The notes under the pieces are model-generated. The model saw only the letters and a list, made by a program, of their open reading frames with translations, did no database searches and had not been told where the DNA came from. Positions 54,564-63,962 of a stretch of DNA of 64,000 nucleotides are shown here, one piece after another. Source of the DNA: Aeoliella mucimassa (lineage in GTDB: Bacteria > Planctomycetota > Planctomycetia > Pirellulales > Lacipirellulaceae); NCBI RefSeq assembly GCF_007748035.1, contig NZ_CP036278.1, positions 5,828,001 through 5,892,000 of the forward strand, read 5' to 3'. A program made the translations under genes and the position numbers. Each line of letters begins with the position of its first letter. The first letter of the stretch is position 1.

Positions 54564-55388
54564 TTAGGCAAGCTTGCGATACCCCACTAGGCCAGCAGCC
54601 AAACCGACCAGCAGCAACACGCTGGTTGGCTCAGGTACATTCTGGTATTCAGGGTTCGTGACCGACACGGGAACGATCGTGAGATCTTTCTTGTCGATGC
54701 TGGCAATCGTCACTGGCGACGCTTCCGCAATCGCGTTCAGGCGGTTATCGATCACGATCTCGGCCTTGGTCACGCCGAACTCGTAGGTTACTGTCGACAA
54801 GGCAGTAGCGAAGTCGATGAACAGGCTATTGTTCCATTCGCCAGCAGTCTCGGTAGCACTCGCCATGTCGAGCGAGAAGATGTCGGTGCCCGACAGTTCC
54901 CAGGTCGATGCCCCCGGATCGGCCACGGGGGCGCCGTCGATTTCGAGGATGTGCACTTCGGCGTACAGAATGGCTTCGACCAGCGTGCCAGCGCCGCCAG
55001 CGCCGGTAAGCGAGTACAGGCCCGACTCGTCGATGGTAATGCCGGTGTAGCCACCAGCTACGGTGTCGCCTGTGCTAAGGGCCATCATTTCGACATTCAA
55101 CTGGCCATCGAGCGAATCAGAAAGACCAGTCGAGGTTTGTGCTTTGACACCAAAGGTCTTGGGGTCGAAATCGAGCTCGTCGCCATTCAGCTCAGGCGCG
55201 TCGTAGAGCGGGGGGGTCGACGTGGAGAAGGAGCTCTCAGTCACGTCTTTGTACATGGTAATTGCGGGTGCTGGATCGGGACCAAAGTCGCCGTAGTCCA
55301 CAACAAATGCCGCATAGGAAGTACTGGCTGCGGCCGAAACGCAACTCATCAGAAGCCAAGCAAAAGCTCGGCGAATGTTAAAACTCAT
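54564..55388 (-). CDS. PEP-CTERM surface protein
   Basis: A 274-residue protein from the ATG at 55388 (MSFNIRRAFAWLLMSCVSAA). The signal peptide ends near SYAA. The middle is acidic and beta-rich (SLDMASATETAGEWNNSLFI). The C-terminus VPEPTSVLLLVGLAAGLVGY followed by RKLA is a PEP-CTERM sorting signal. With the protein at 20678-22273 this makes two exosortase substrates in the window. Confidence 0.85.
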   Translation of the reverse strand: MSFNIRRAFAWLLMSCVSAAASTSYAAFVVDYGDFGPDPAPAITMYKDVTESSFSTSTPPLYDAPELNGDELDFDPKTFGVKAQTSTGLSDSLDGQLNVEMMALSTGDTVAGGYTGITIDESGLYSLTGAGGAGTLVEAILYAEVHILEIDGAPVADPGASTWELSGTDIFSLDMASATETAGEWNNSLFIDFATALSTVTYEFGVTKAEIVIDNRLNAIAEASPVTIASIDKKDLTIVPVSVTNPEYQNVPEPTSVLLLVGLAAGLVGYRKLA

Positions 55389-55867
55389 AAGGTCTATCCC
55401 CGTTGTAAGTTCAATTGTTCTTGGAATTCCTTGTCGTTCGCTCGACAGTGATTTGCGAGAGTGGATCGCAATCAATTGCGATCACTGGTTTCGCCATTAG
55501 CTATCCCCAAACACTTGCTTACAAAACTAGTTGCCCCTCACCACGATCCGTTCCAAAGCATCACTGGCGTCATCGCATCGACGTCTGCCGAAAACATAAA
55601 ACGACCTCTCTATCATTCACCTCCCACGCTGCGCATGGAGAATCAAATTGGTGAATCATGGAGAGGTCGCTTAATAGGCTTTGCCGATTGTGGGAGTTTT
55701 GAATTCCGTGAGATCTTCTCGCTGCTAAAGTTTTCCTATCCTTCGCACACTATCTCCAGCCTACACAGAACCGCAGGTAGGTCAACAAATGCGCAAGCAA
55801 GAAATGAAGTTTTCACAAAAAAGCAGGACTGTAATGGTGTAAATCAACCATCACAATCACTGGAAAA
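55389..55867. other. AT-rich intergenic region with a long hairpin, no gene seen
   Basis: About 479 bp of lower-GC DNA between the PEP-CTERM gene and the Tad-like operon. Short open frames here have poor composition. It holds the 21-bp inverted repeat described at 55601-55670. Confidence 0.5.
55601..55670. repeat. Imperfect 21-bp inverted repeat with 28-bp loop
   Basis: ACGACCTCTCTATCATTCAC at 55601-55620 and GTGAATCATGGAGAGGTCGC at 55651-55670 are complementary except at three positions; the arms extend one further C/G pair. On the minus strand a T-rich stretch follows (about 55587-55600), so it could terminate the Tad-like operon transcript. Alternatively it could be a structured RNA or a transposon-derived MITE. 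Confidence 0.6.
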
Positions 55868-56287
55868 CTAGCGAGTTTCGACACGTTCAGTGCGAAGCGT
55901 CGCCCTGGTGTCGATCGTTCTGCCCCGAGAAAAAGTGGGCAAGAGCAGCAAATTATTGTCGACCGGCACCTGCACCCGTACGGTGACTTCCGAGGTATCG
56001 GAGGTTACCACCTTGGGGTCCACCGAGATGGTGGCACCCCGCGTACCGACGGCCGACATGATTCGTTGGGCCTCGGCCACCGCTTCGTCGGCAGTCGCTC
56101 CAGGCACCATCGCGGTTCGCGAGGCTTCGTACGCTGCATTGTCGGCGGTGTGGCGAATCACGTTGAGCCAGCTGAACTCAATCAACGCGAAGATCACCAT
56201 GAAAAAGATCGGTGCGCAAATAGCGAACTCGACGATCACAGCGCCGCGACGATTGGATGGCTGCCGACGGGTCAAACGTTGAAACAT
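55868..56287 (-). CDS. TadE-like pilus-assembly/pseudopilin protein
   Basis: A 139-residue protein with an N-terminal basic stretch and a TadE helix (RRGAVIVEFAICAPIFFMVI, FALIEFSWLNVIRHTADNAA). This matches the TadE signature of a Glu after the hydrophobic start. TadE-like minor pilins belong to Flp/Tad pili. It is the last gene of a four-gene operon with a second TadE-like and a TadG-like protein. Confidence 0.85.
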   Translation of the reverse strand: MFQRLTRRQPSNRRGAVIVEFAICAPIFFMVIFALIEFSWLNVIRHTADNAAYEASRTAMVPGATADEAVAEAQRIMSAVGTRGATISVDPKVVTSDTSEVTVRVQVPVDNNLLLLPTFSRGRTIDTRATLRTERVETR

Positions 56288-56317
56288 AGCGGATACTCTT
56301 GGTTGGCTTGGCTCACT

Positions 56318-57472
56318 CTAATCGGTCAACAACACCGGCAGCGTGCGGGCGATTTCTTGGAACACGGCACTCAGGTCGCCCGCCGAGTCGGCATGAAAGT
56401 GCTTGCCGCCGGTAATCTCGGCGACCTTTTTCATTCGGCTCTGATCGGCACCAGGGCTGAACGAGATGGTGTGTACCACCACGTCTCGGGCAACGGCCTG
56501 CTTGGCGGTGTTCGTGGGGTCGACCCCCAGGTTGTGAAGCCCGTCGGTCATCAGCACGATGGTCTTCACCGCGTAGGGTCGCGACCGCTTGCTGCAGATT
56601 TCGTTGATACCTTCGTTCAACCCTAGACCAATCGCGGTACTACCGCCGATGCCGTTGGTCATGAAATCGTCCATCACAGCGCGAATAGCCGAGTAGTCAT
56701 CGGTGAGTTCCTGGCGAACGTCAGCGACCTTATAGTCGAGTTTCAAACCTCCCCCGCAGTTGAGCTTGAAGTTGCTGCTATAGCTGGCCAAGGCAACGTG
56801 TTCTTCGGGAAAGGTGAGTTCCAGTTCGTCGAGAAACACGTTGATCGCATCGTTCAAGGCCCCAAAACGAGTCCCTGGATCAAGCGGTCCGCAATTCTGC
56901 CCATTGGCATTCCGTGTGGAGCCTGCTGGCAATCCCATCGAACCCGATCGATCGATCACCAAGCAGATATCGCGATCGAGCACCGTGGAAGTCGCTTGCT
57001 GGCGGGGTTCAAACTGATTGACACCTAGCACGCGGGCGAAGAACAGGTTCACCGGCCCGCCGGCCGAGCCTTGGGTTCGCAGCCCGTCGACCCGCACTGC
57101 ATTGATCACCCCCTTCTTGGTGGGAGTGAATTGAAAGCGGCTGCCGTTGAATTGCTCCGACAGACCAAATTCCACGTCGCCGGGCGCTACTTGCATGGCG
57201 GTGCCGGCCACCTGGTTGCGACTGGCTGCCTCGATGGCCGCCGCCCGAGCAGTGTCCATGTCTTGCGATGTCGACAGTACCTTCGCCCCGGCGCGAGCCG
57301 CTGCGTCGGTCGCCGTTCGCAACTCAGTATTCACCAGTTGCATCCAGGCAATATCGATAGCGATAGCGGACAGCACCACTATCACTGGCAGCAGGAACGC
57401 CACCAGCACCAAAATGGCACCGCGTCGATTCGACCGAGATCGGGATAAGGGGTGGACAAGTCGTAGGTTCAA
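56318..57472 (-). CDS. TadG-like protein with von Willebrand factor A domain
   Basis: A 384-residue protein. The N-terminal membrane helix with RRGAILVLVAFLLPVIVVLS and AIDIAWMQLVNTELRTATDA is the TadG/Flp-associated start. Residues about 165-380 form a VWA domain with the MIDAS motif DRSGSM and later TDGLHNLG strands. In Tad systems TadG anchors the pilus or holds adhesive function. It ends 30 bp before the TadE-like gene downstream. Confidence 0.87.
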   Translation of the reverse strand: MNLRLVHPLSRSRSNRRGAILVLVAFLLPVIVVLSAIAIDIAWMQLVNTELRTATDAAARAGAKVLSTSQDMDTARAAAIEAASRNQVAGTAMQVAPGDVEFGLSEQFNGSRFQFTPTKKGVINAVRVDGLRTQGSAGGPVNLFFARVLGVNQFEPRQQATSTVLDRDICLVIDRSGSMGLPAGSTRNANGQNCGPLDPGTRFGALNDAINVFLDELELTFPEEHVALASYSSNFKLNCGGGLKLDYKVADVRQELTDDYSAIRAVMDDFMTNGIGGSTAIGLGLNEGINEICSKRSRPYAVKTIVLMTDGLHNLGVDPTNTAKQAVARDVVVHTISFSPGADQSRMKKVAEITGGKHFHADSAGDLSAVFQEIARTLPVLLTD

Positions 57473-57473
57473 C

Positions 57474-57884
57474 TCAAATCTCCTTCATCATCACGGCCGA
57501 TGCCTGGATGGTGCTACCTCGGAAGAATTTCACTGGGACAACCGCGTTTTGGCTCGATGGAGCCGTGACCTGAATGGTCATGTACTCGCCGACATTCAAC
57601 TTTTCGATGTCTTTCGGCAACACCTGAATCGTTGCGCCGCTGATGTTTCGGTCGTTAAGGATGCCTTGGCAGGTCGCGGCGACTTCGGCCGTGGTAGCCC
57701 CCGGCTTCACTGCCGTGTGCGAGCCTTCATAGGCAGCGATCGCCAGCGACTGCTTCAGGAAAATCATGCTACAGGTCTCGATCATGCCGAGCATGATCAG
57801 CATGATAATCGGCAGACATACGGCGAACTCCGTCGCGGCAACACCGCGACGTTTCTTGGAGTTTCGGTTCTTGCGACGGATCAT
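57474..57884 (-). CDS. TadE-like pilus-assembly/pseudopilin protein
   Basis: A 136-residue protein with the TadE-type start RRGVAATEFAVCLPIIMLIM and LGMIETCSMIFLKQSLAIAA. A beta-rich tail follows. It overlaps the upstream HAMP-like gene by four bases and is followed within 2 bp by the TadG-like gene. Confidence 0.85.
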   Translation of the reverse strand: MIRRKNRNSKKRRGVAATEFAVCLPIIMLIMLGMIETCSMIFLKQSLAIAAYEGSHTAVKPGATTAEVAATCQGILNDRNISGATIQVLPKDIEKLNVGEYMTIQVTAPSSQNAVVPVKFFRGSTIQASAVMMKEI

Positions 57885-58345
57885 ACGAGTTGCTCCTCCT
57901 TGACGGTGTCGTCCCCTTCGAGCGTTGCGGAAGGCTCATCGTGCAGGCGGCCGATCACTTGATTCAAGTCGTCGGCAATCTCTTTCCAGAAGTCCTTCTC
58001 ACGGAATTTTACGTGCCCTGGGTTTTCGCCTTGGGCCAAACTATGCAGCACCTTTCGCAGGCGGAACACAGGTCCCACGAAGCGGTGACTGAAGCGAATC
58101 GAGTCGTAAATGAATACGGGAATCAAGCAGGCCAGTACCATCAACAGCGGACCATAGGTCCACCAGGTATCTGATACCACCGCACTAATGGGACGGAAGG
58201 GATCGTTCATCCACTCCAATCCGAGCACCAGCACACACACAACCGCGTTATATATCACCCAGTGCCAGAGCAAACGCCGCCACAAGGCGCCTTGCACTTT
58301 GGGATCGACATACAGTTGGCTGCGGGAATAGCGACTCATCGTCAT
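57881..58345 (-). CDS. Membrane protein with HAMP-like linker
   Basis: A 154-residue protein. Two membrane helices (LLWHWVIYNAVVCVLVLGLE, TYGPLLMVLACLIPVFIYDS) are followed by VGPVFRLRKVLHSLAQGENP and FREKDFWKEIADDLNQVIGR, which follow the HAMP pattern (Pro followed by a helix, then 'E.D..G.L...N.'). No kinase or methyl-accepting domain is attached. It is first in the Tad-like operon and overlaps the next gene as ATGA. Confidence 0.75.
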   Translation of the reverse strand: MTMSRYSRSQLYVDPKVQGALWRRLLWHWVIYNAVVCVLVLGLEWMNDPFRPISAVVSDTWWTYGPLLMVLACLIPVFIYDSIRFSHRFVGPVFRLRKVLHSLAQGENPGHVKFREKDFWKEIADDLNQVIGRLHDEPSATLEGDDTVKEEQLV

Positions 58346-58629
58346 TTACCTTCAGTAGGAGCGAAGGAAAGGGAATTCGGGTTCATATTCGAGAAAGCCT
58401 ACTCCACGAATAGTTAGGCGGCCGGCGAAACCTGCTTGCAGTCTTCCAACTGCGCCCCGTGACTGTTCGCTGCCAGCAGTACGACCGACAGAATCGGCAC
58501 GAAACCATCAGGCCGGTTCCTTGCGGAGCAGTGCATCTGGTGAGTTTGCCCCCCTCCCAGGCCGGTGGTACGATGGAGACTCTTGCGTGCTGCCCCCTCC
58601 CCTGCCCTACTTGCCGGAGCTTGCCAACC

Positions 58630-59721
58630 ATGTTGCGATCGCTAGCGTCGAAATCACTGCTTTCCCTCGCCATGCTGGCAGCCATGGCGGCAAGCCATGC
58701 CGACGAGCAATCGGCCACCGCTACGTTGGAAGCGGCCGGCTTCTCCGTGAGCGGGTCGAAGCTTGTGACCGAGAGCGAGCGGGAACTCAGCAACCAACTC
58801 CGCGCGACCAGCAAGCTCCGCAAGGACCTGCTCGACGCCACCCGCGAACTCGCAGGCGTGCAGGCGAAGGTCGATGAGTTCAAGGCTCAGCTCAACGGTC
58901 TGACCCGCCAGCGGGTACAGCTCGCAACACAGCTTGCCAACGTCCGGCAAGGCGATGTCGCGACCAATAACAAGATTGTCGGAGCCATCCAGGCCCTCGA
59001 CGGGCAGCTCGAACTGCTCAAAGGCAAGCAACCTCAAGCCGACGAGGCGATTGCCAAAGCCCGCGGCGGCTGGAACAAAGCTCGCGAAGCCTACCTGAGC
59101 GAAGTGCTGGAACTCCGCACCTTGGCCGACAACGCAACTGCCATCTACGACGAAGCCGCCGAAAACAAAGAGCTGCAAGCTGCCGTGGAGGAGCTGAACA
59201 AGTCGACCGGCAAAGAGTTTTCGCTCGAAGCCCCGCGCACCCTGGCGAGCTCCATTCGCAAGCTCGAAAAGATCGAAGACGACGTGCTGACCGAATCGAT
59301 CACGTTGCGGCGGCAAGGCAACACGCTGTTTGCGAACGTGGTGGTGAATGGCAAGTACGAAAAGGAAATGGTGGTTGACTCTGGGGCGAGCATCCTCAGC
59401 CTGCCCGCCAAGGTCGCGCAGGAACTCGGCATCGAGCCCACCGCCGACGATCCTCCCGTGCAACTCATGATGGCCGACGGTCGCACGATCGAAGGTCGCC
59501 TGGTCACGATCGACGAAGTCCGCGTAGGGCAGTTCACCGTGCAGAACGTCGAAGCCGCCGTGCTCGGCCCCGACGCAGTCGGTGCCGAACCGCTGCTTGG
59601 CATGAGCTTCCTGGGTAATTTCAAGTTCGAGCTCGACGCCAAAGCGGGCACACTGAACATGGTAAACATCGAAGGGGCGAACCCTGCCGACGAGAAGCCA
59701 GCCCGCGGGCGTAATCGATAA
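58630..59721 (+). CDS. Exported retropepsin-like aspartic protease
   Basis: A 363-residue protein. Residues 1-24 are a signal peptide (KSLLSLAMLAAMAASHA). A coiled coil spans about 45-200 (ELSNQLRATSKLRKDLLDAT). The C-terminal 130 residues form a single-lobe aspartic protease of the TIGR02281/clan AA type with VVDSGASILSLP (D250-S-G-A), the flap region, and PLLGMSFLGNFKFELDA. It should act as a dimer. The coiled coil may mediate that. Its substrate is unknown. Confidence 0.88.
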   Translation: MLRSLASKSLLSLAMLAAMAASHADEQSATATLEAAGFSVSGSKLVTESERELSNQLRATSKLRKDLLDATRELAGVQAKVDEFKAQLNGLTRQRVQLATQLANVRQGDVATNNKIVGAIQALDGQLELLKGKQPQADEAIAKARGGWNKAREAYLSEVLELRTLADNATAIYDEAAENKELQAAVEELNKSTGKEFSLEAPRTLASSIRKLEKIEDDVLTESITLRRQGNTLFANVVVNGKYEKEMVVDSGASILSLPAKVAQELGIEPTADDPPVQLMMADGRTIEGRLVTIDEVRVGQFTVQNVEAAVLGPDAVGAEPLLGMSFLGNFKFELDAKAGTLNMVNIEGANPADEKPARGRNR

Positions 59722-59800
59722 TCACTCATTCTGCCGCGCAGGCGTGTATCAAGCCGAAGCCGTGCGATTTCCTGGTCCTCTCTTTTGCGACGAACCCTTC

Positions 59801-60436
59801 ATGCTCAGAACGTTGACTATCATCGGGTGTTTGCTAGCCGTTCCGGTGGAAGCAGCGGAATGGAAATCGGCCGATAGTAAGTTGTCGGTCGAAATACCCG
59901 ATGAATCGAAGTTCGTCATTGGAGAGGCCGATCCTCCCATCGCTGCGATTTGGATCTCGAATGACGAGACCATTAAGTTGAGTGTCGTGGAGGTCCCGAT
60001 GCCGCCAGGGGTGAAGCTTATTCAATCCTCAGCAGAAGAAGGTCTGGCAGAGGAAATGGGCGGAGAGATCATCGAATCGTCATCAAGACAGCTCAATGGG
60101 CACGACGTGTACTTCATGACATGCCATGGCACAATACAAGACACGGAGCTCTATTTCTCGCAATCGATCGCAGCCATCGAAGGCAAAGTATACAAGCTCA
60201 TGGCCATCGGAATGGGCAGGGACATTCGTGGTGACGCGGATGTCCACCGATTCTTCGACTCGCTTCAAATCCACGTAGCACACCGCCCTTCCCCTGCCAG
60301 AAGCCGCACCGCCGAACGGGAAGAAGAGGACGATCAGACTTCTGTAGACAATTGGTCTGGGAAAATCGGTGCTATCAGCCTACTGTTCCTTCTTGGTTTT
60401 GGAGTCTCCAAGCTCTTGTCGAAGAGCCGTCGATAG
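59801..60436 (+). CDS. Exported protein with C-terminal membrane anchor, unknown function
   Basis: A 211-residue protein from the ATG at 59801 (MLRTLTIIGCLLAVPVEAAE), with a signal peptide. A mixed alpha/beta body follows (VGIPDE-type strands SKLSVEIPDESKFVIGEADP). A C-terminal helix (IGAISLLFLLGFGVSKLLSK) anchors it, giving type I topology. It starts 80 bp after the protease gene; no shared role is shown. Confidence 0.72.
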   Translation: MLRTLTIIGCLLAVPVEAAEWKSADSKLSVEIPDESKFVIGEADPPIAAIWISNDETIKLSVVEVPMPPGVKLIQSSAEEGLAEEMGGEIIESSSRQLNGHDVYFMTCHGTIQDTELYFSQSIAAIEGKVYKLMAIGMGRDIRGDADVHRFFDSLQIHVAHRPSPARSRTAEREEEDDQTSVDNWSGKIGAISLLFLLGFGVSKLLSKSRR

Positions 60437-60466
60437 CCCTGAGCAATCTCGTAGGAGCTTGTTGTC

Positions 60467-61429
60467 ATGAGCCACTTTTGCGATCGTCGCGAATTTGCCA
60501 CTCGCATGGCGGCGTTGCTCGCCAGCGTGTCGGTTCCAGTGTTCGAGTTCGCCTCGGCTGAGCAAGCAGCAAACGCCCCGCAGCGACTGGTGCGATTGGG
60601 AATCAATGCGTTGGCTCGCGCACCGGAGCTGAACTACTTTAACGATGGGCATCGTGGGGCCGCCATGATTTCGGCCCATATGATGTGTACCGACAACGAG
60701 TTCGACGATGCCGCAGTGGCGAGGATCGGCCAACTCTTCGATCTGAATTGGGCGAACTCCAAACTCTGCCAACCATATCCCGATGGCGACCCGGTGCCGG
60801 ATGCCGCTGCGCAGGTCGGCAAGGCGCTGGCCGCGGGGGGAACCTTACTCCGCCAGGTCGGACATGACGCCATCTTTGCCATGCACGCGATCAAGGCGTT
60901 CGAAATGATGCCGGAGCTGGCGACCCCCGAGCGCACCGCAGGCGTCTGCCGGCTGATTCGTTCGTTCAAACCCTGGCGCGACGTGGAACCGGATCCCGAG
61001 GTCGATCCCCCACCGTTTGCCGAGTCGGCGGCCGCGGCTCGCTTTGTATTGCAGGAAGCGAGCGAAGCAATCGACCGCTTTGCTGGCTACGGGCAAGGCT
61101 TTGCCGGACATATGCTGACGTTTGGGCAGTCGCTCATCGAGTTAGCCGATTCGGGCCACGAGGAGTATGCCGAGGGGTGTCGCACTGCGTTTTGCAAGTA
61201 TGTCACGGTCACCCGCCAGGGCCCCCAACCAGGCGACCGTAAGATCGCTCCCCATCGCCCCAGCGAGCTCCGTCCGGAAGTCGCGGAGTACTGGAACAAG
61301 CGGGGAGATCACACGCTGGGCCTCGGTCACGTATTTAAGTACCCCTACGCGTACTACGATTTGGTCGCCCGGGCCGACGATGCGGAGCTAGCCGAGAAAC
61401 TCGACGCAAAAGCCTGGCGGATCTTCTAA
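60467..61429 (+). CDS. Tat-exported protein of unknown function
   Basis: A 320-residue protein with a twin-arginine-like N-terminus (CDRREFATRMAALLASVSVP). The mature part is helical and His-rich in places (LRQVGHDAIFAMHAIKAFEM, GHTLGLGHVFKYPYAYYDLV). No known motif. It lies 31 bp after the previous gene, so may be cotranscribed. The 269 bp that follow (61430-61698) hold no gene I can support. Confidence 0.75.
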   Translation: MSHFCDRREFATRMAALLASVSVPVFEFASAEQAANAPQRLVRLGINALARAPELNYFNDGHRGAAMISAHMMCTDNEFDDAAVARIGQLFDLNWANSKLCQPYPDGDPVPDAAAQVGKALAAGGTLLRQVGHDAIFAMHAIKAFEMMPELATPERTAGVCRLIRSFKPWRDVEPDPEVDPPPFAESAAAARFVLQEASEAIDRFAGYGQGFAGHMLTFGQSLIELADSGHEEYAEGCRTAFCKYVTVTRQGPQPGDRKIAPHRPSELRPEVAEYWNKRGDHTLGLGHVFKYPYAYYDLVARADDAELAEKLDAKAWRIF

Positions 61430-61698
61430 GTGGCTCGCCTTCTCGTAGCCGCACCACCGCAGAGCAGCGATTGTGCCCCCAACCGTCTGCTCACCAATTG
61501 CCAAGTATTGCCCTGCTCTTTTTTTGTTGCGCCAAACGAACTCCATCGATTCCACGATGACGGGTGGAAATTGCGTGTACTTACTTCCCAGACGCTTCGC
61601 TTGTGGTATCCTGCGTAGGTAGCTTGGCTATCGCGGGGGGGTTCTTGTTTTGTGTGTGAGCCCAAGTCTGGATTTCCTTTTCTAAGCGGGGGTGCGTC

Positions 61699-62709
61699 AT
61701 GTTACTATTTCGAGCGATTGCGCTGACAACGATCTGTCTCTTTTCGGTATCCACCAATGCAGGTGAGCCGGTAAACGTGATGAATTACATTCGCGCCGAG
61801 AGCGATATGCAATTCAAAGGGTACGCCAAGACCAACGGAGGTATCGGCAAGCTGGTGCACATGCGCGAGCCTTACTCGGTGGAACATCAAATTACGATTC
61901 GTGGCAATCGCGACACACTTTATTCGTCGGCGGTGTTCGACCTAACTTCGCCGGTGACGATCGTCAAACCAGCTTCGCCCGATCGCTTCCAATCATTGTT
62001 GGTGATCAACCAGGATCACTTTAATCCGGTACTCAAGCATGGCGCCGGCACCGTGAAACTTACCCTCGATAGCGTAGGTACTCGCTATGCGATGGTGCTG
62101 TTCCGCACGTTTGTCGACCCCGACGATCCTGCTGATGTGAAGAAAGCCCACGCATTGCAAGATGCCATTGAGGTGAAACAAGCTGCGTCTGGCAAGCTCG
62201 ATCTGCCCGACTGGGACGAAGCGTCGCTGGTCGAGACCCGCCAGCAACTCAATCAACTCGCCAGCAAGGTCCCTACGTTTACGAACGCCTTTGGGAAGAA
62301 GGGGCAAGTGAATCCGACCGAACACCTGCTCGGCAGCGCGTTTGGCTGGGGTGGCAATCCGGAGCGGGGGGCCATGTACTTCAGCTTCGCTGTGGAGCAG
62401 AACGATGGCAAAACGCCCTACACGCTAACCATGCCCCAAGATGTTCCCGTCGATGCCTTCTGGTCGGTTACCATCTACAACAAAGAGGGGTTCTTCGAAC
62501 CAAACGACCGCGGGCTCTACTCGTACAACAGCATAACCGCCGAGCGGAACAAAGATGGAAGCGTCACCATCCACTTCGGCGGCGATCCCCAGCAATCCAA
62601 TTATCTGCCAATCACCGATGGGTGGAATTACATCGTGCGATGCTATTTGCCAAGCTGGAAAATGCTGGAAGGCGACTGGACCCCACCAAAAGCCGAAAAG
62701 ACCAAGTAG
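61699..62709 (+). CDS. Exported DUF1254/DUF1214-type protein
   Basis: A 336-residue protein with a signal peptide ([20 protein letters not shown]). The N-terminal half has [20 protein letters not shown] as in DUF1254. The C-terminal half has [40 protein letters not shown] and the [15 protein letters not shown] end of DUF1214. The pair is common as a secreted protein; its role is unknown. Confidence 0.9.
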   Translation: MLLFRAIALTTICLFSVSTNAGEPVNVMNYIRAESDMQFKGYAKTNGGIGKLVHMREPYSVEHQITIRGNRDTLYSSAVFDLTSPVTIVKPASPDRFQSLLVINQDHFNPVLKHGAGTVKLTLDSVGTRYAMVLFRTFVDPDDPADVKKAHALQDAIEVKQAASGKLDLPDWDEASLVETRQQLNQLASKVPTFTNAFGKKGQVNPTEHLLGSAFGWGGNPERGAMYFSFAVEQNDGKTPYTLTMPQDVPVDAFWSVTIYNKEGFFEPNDRGLYSYNSITAERNKDGSVTIHFGGDPQQSNYLPITDGWNYIVRCYLPSWKMLEGDWTPPKAEKTK

Positions 62710-62864
62710 GCTGCAAACACCGCCACTTTTTGATCTTCGGCCAGCACCGATACCCTCCAAATCTCTCCTGCCTGTAACAGGCACTCTCTCCCCACGTACA
62801 TGGTGGTGAACACGGGCAGCATCGCCCGACACCGCACCACCACTTAACGCATTGGGAGAGAGTG

Positions 62865-63785
62865 ATGATCACTAAGAACCGCAAGTTTGGCAAGGGAATC
62901 GAGTCGCTCGAGGCCAAAACCATGATGGCCGGCGACGTGGCTGTGAGCTTTGATGCAGGCGACTTGTTCTTAAACGAAGCCGCAGGCGACATCGGCGAAA
63001 ACCAGCAAGTGCAGGTCTCGCAACTCACCGATGGGCGGATTCAGGTGCAAGGTCTCAATGGCACCGAGCTCGACTACGTCGTCCGCCGGGGCGATGCGCT
63101 GGGCCGCGGCCAGTCGGTCGAGGTGATCGACGCCGACACGATTATCATCTCCGGCATGCAGAACCTGAATGCCAATCTCGGTGAAGGGAACGACTTGTTC
63201 CAGACCACCGGCGAGAAGATGAGCGTAAACAACGTGAACATCGACATGGGCATCGGCAACGACAGCGATCGGGTAAACCTACAGCGTGTCGTCGCCAGCG
63301 GTTTGGTTAGTATCTCGACCGGCGGAGGGAACGATAGCGTACAAGTCGCCAGCAGCACCTTATTGAACGACGATGACGCCCTCGAAGTCTTTACCGGCGA
63401 CGGCCTTGATAGCGTGAACATCTTCCGCGTTTTCTGCGAAGGCGACGTGCTGATCGATACATCCGATAACAACAATCTGAATGAGCGAGACACGGTAAAC
63501 GTAATTGTTAGCGAGATGGACGACCTCGAAATCAATCTCGGGGGTGGAAACGATCAAGTCGACCTCGCCTTCGTCGATCTCGACACAGCCGAAGTCAACG
63601 CTGGCGACGGCGACGACGACGTGCACGCTGCGGCTGTTGATGCCTTTCTCTTCGACTACAACGGCGGAAGCGGCTTCGACGAGTTCTTCAATTATCGCAC
63701 GAACTATGGTTATAACCCCGATAACGATTTCCAAATCGACTGGTTCTCCAGTGTCGAGCAGTTCAACGACAAGGACGATCTATAA
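62865..63785 (+). CDS. Secreted Asp/Asn-rich repeat protein with LEPR-XLL-like tag
   Basis: A 306-residue protein. The N-terminus KFGKGIESLEAKTMMAGDVA is a variant of the planctomycete LEPR-XLL surface-sorting tag ('LE.R.LL.GD'). The rest is a beta-helix-like series of Asp/Asn/Gly-rich turns (NANLGEGNDLFQTTGE, ISTGGGNDSVQVASSTLL, INLGGGNDQVDLAFVDLDTA) that should bind calcium as in hemolysin-type repeats. A strong GGGAG precedes the ATG at 62865. Confidence 0.85.
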   Translation: MITKNRKFGKGIESLEAKTMMAGDVAVSFDAGDLFLNEAAGDIGENQQVQVSQLTDGRIQVQGLNGTELDYVVRRGDALGRGQSVEVIDADTIIISGMQNLNANLGEGNDLFQTTGEKMSVNNVNIDMGIGNDSDRVNLQRVVASGLVSISTGGGNDSVQVASSTLLNDDDALEVFTGDGLDSVNIFRVFCEGDVLIDTSDNNNLNERDTVNVIVSEMDDLEINLGGGNDQVDLAFVDLDTAEVNAGDGDDDVHAAAVDAFLFDYNGGSGFDEFFNYRTNYGYNPDNDFQIDWFSSVEQFNDKDDL

Positions 63786-63822
63786 ACCTGCCTGGCAGTG
63801 GTCTTGCCAAGGTTTTGCGAGC

Positions 63823-63858
63823 AGCCCCGGATCGGCCGATGCCATCCGGGGCTTTTTT
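63823..63858 (+). terminator. Rho-independent terminator after the calcium-binding surface protein
   Basis: AGCCCCGGAT at 63823-63832 pairs with ATCCGGGGCT at 63844-63853 around an 11-base loop, followed by TTTTTT. Classic intrinsic terminator 37 bp after the stop codon. Confidence 0.9.
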
Positions 63859-63962
63859 GTTGGGCCTTGCGAATTGTCGTTCCGTCGGCAGTCGCCCGCG
63901 ATATAATCGCCGGGGACCTATAAGCTGAAACATACGCACTCCCTTCGAGATCTCCCTCGCCC

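Noticed and set aside
55461-55871. 136-codon plus-strand frame in the AT-rich gap
   Set aside because: It runs through the long hairpin, has no ribosome site and no protein-like pattern.
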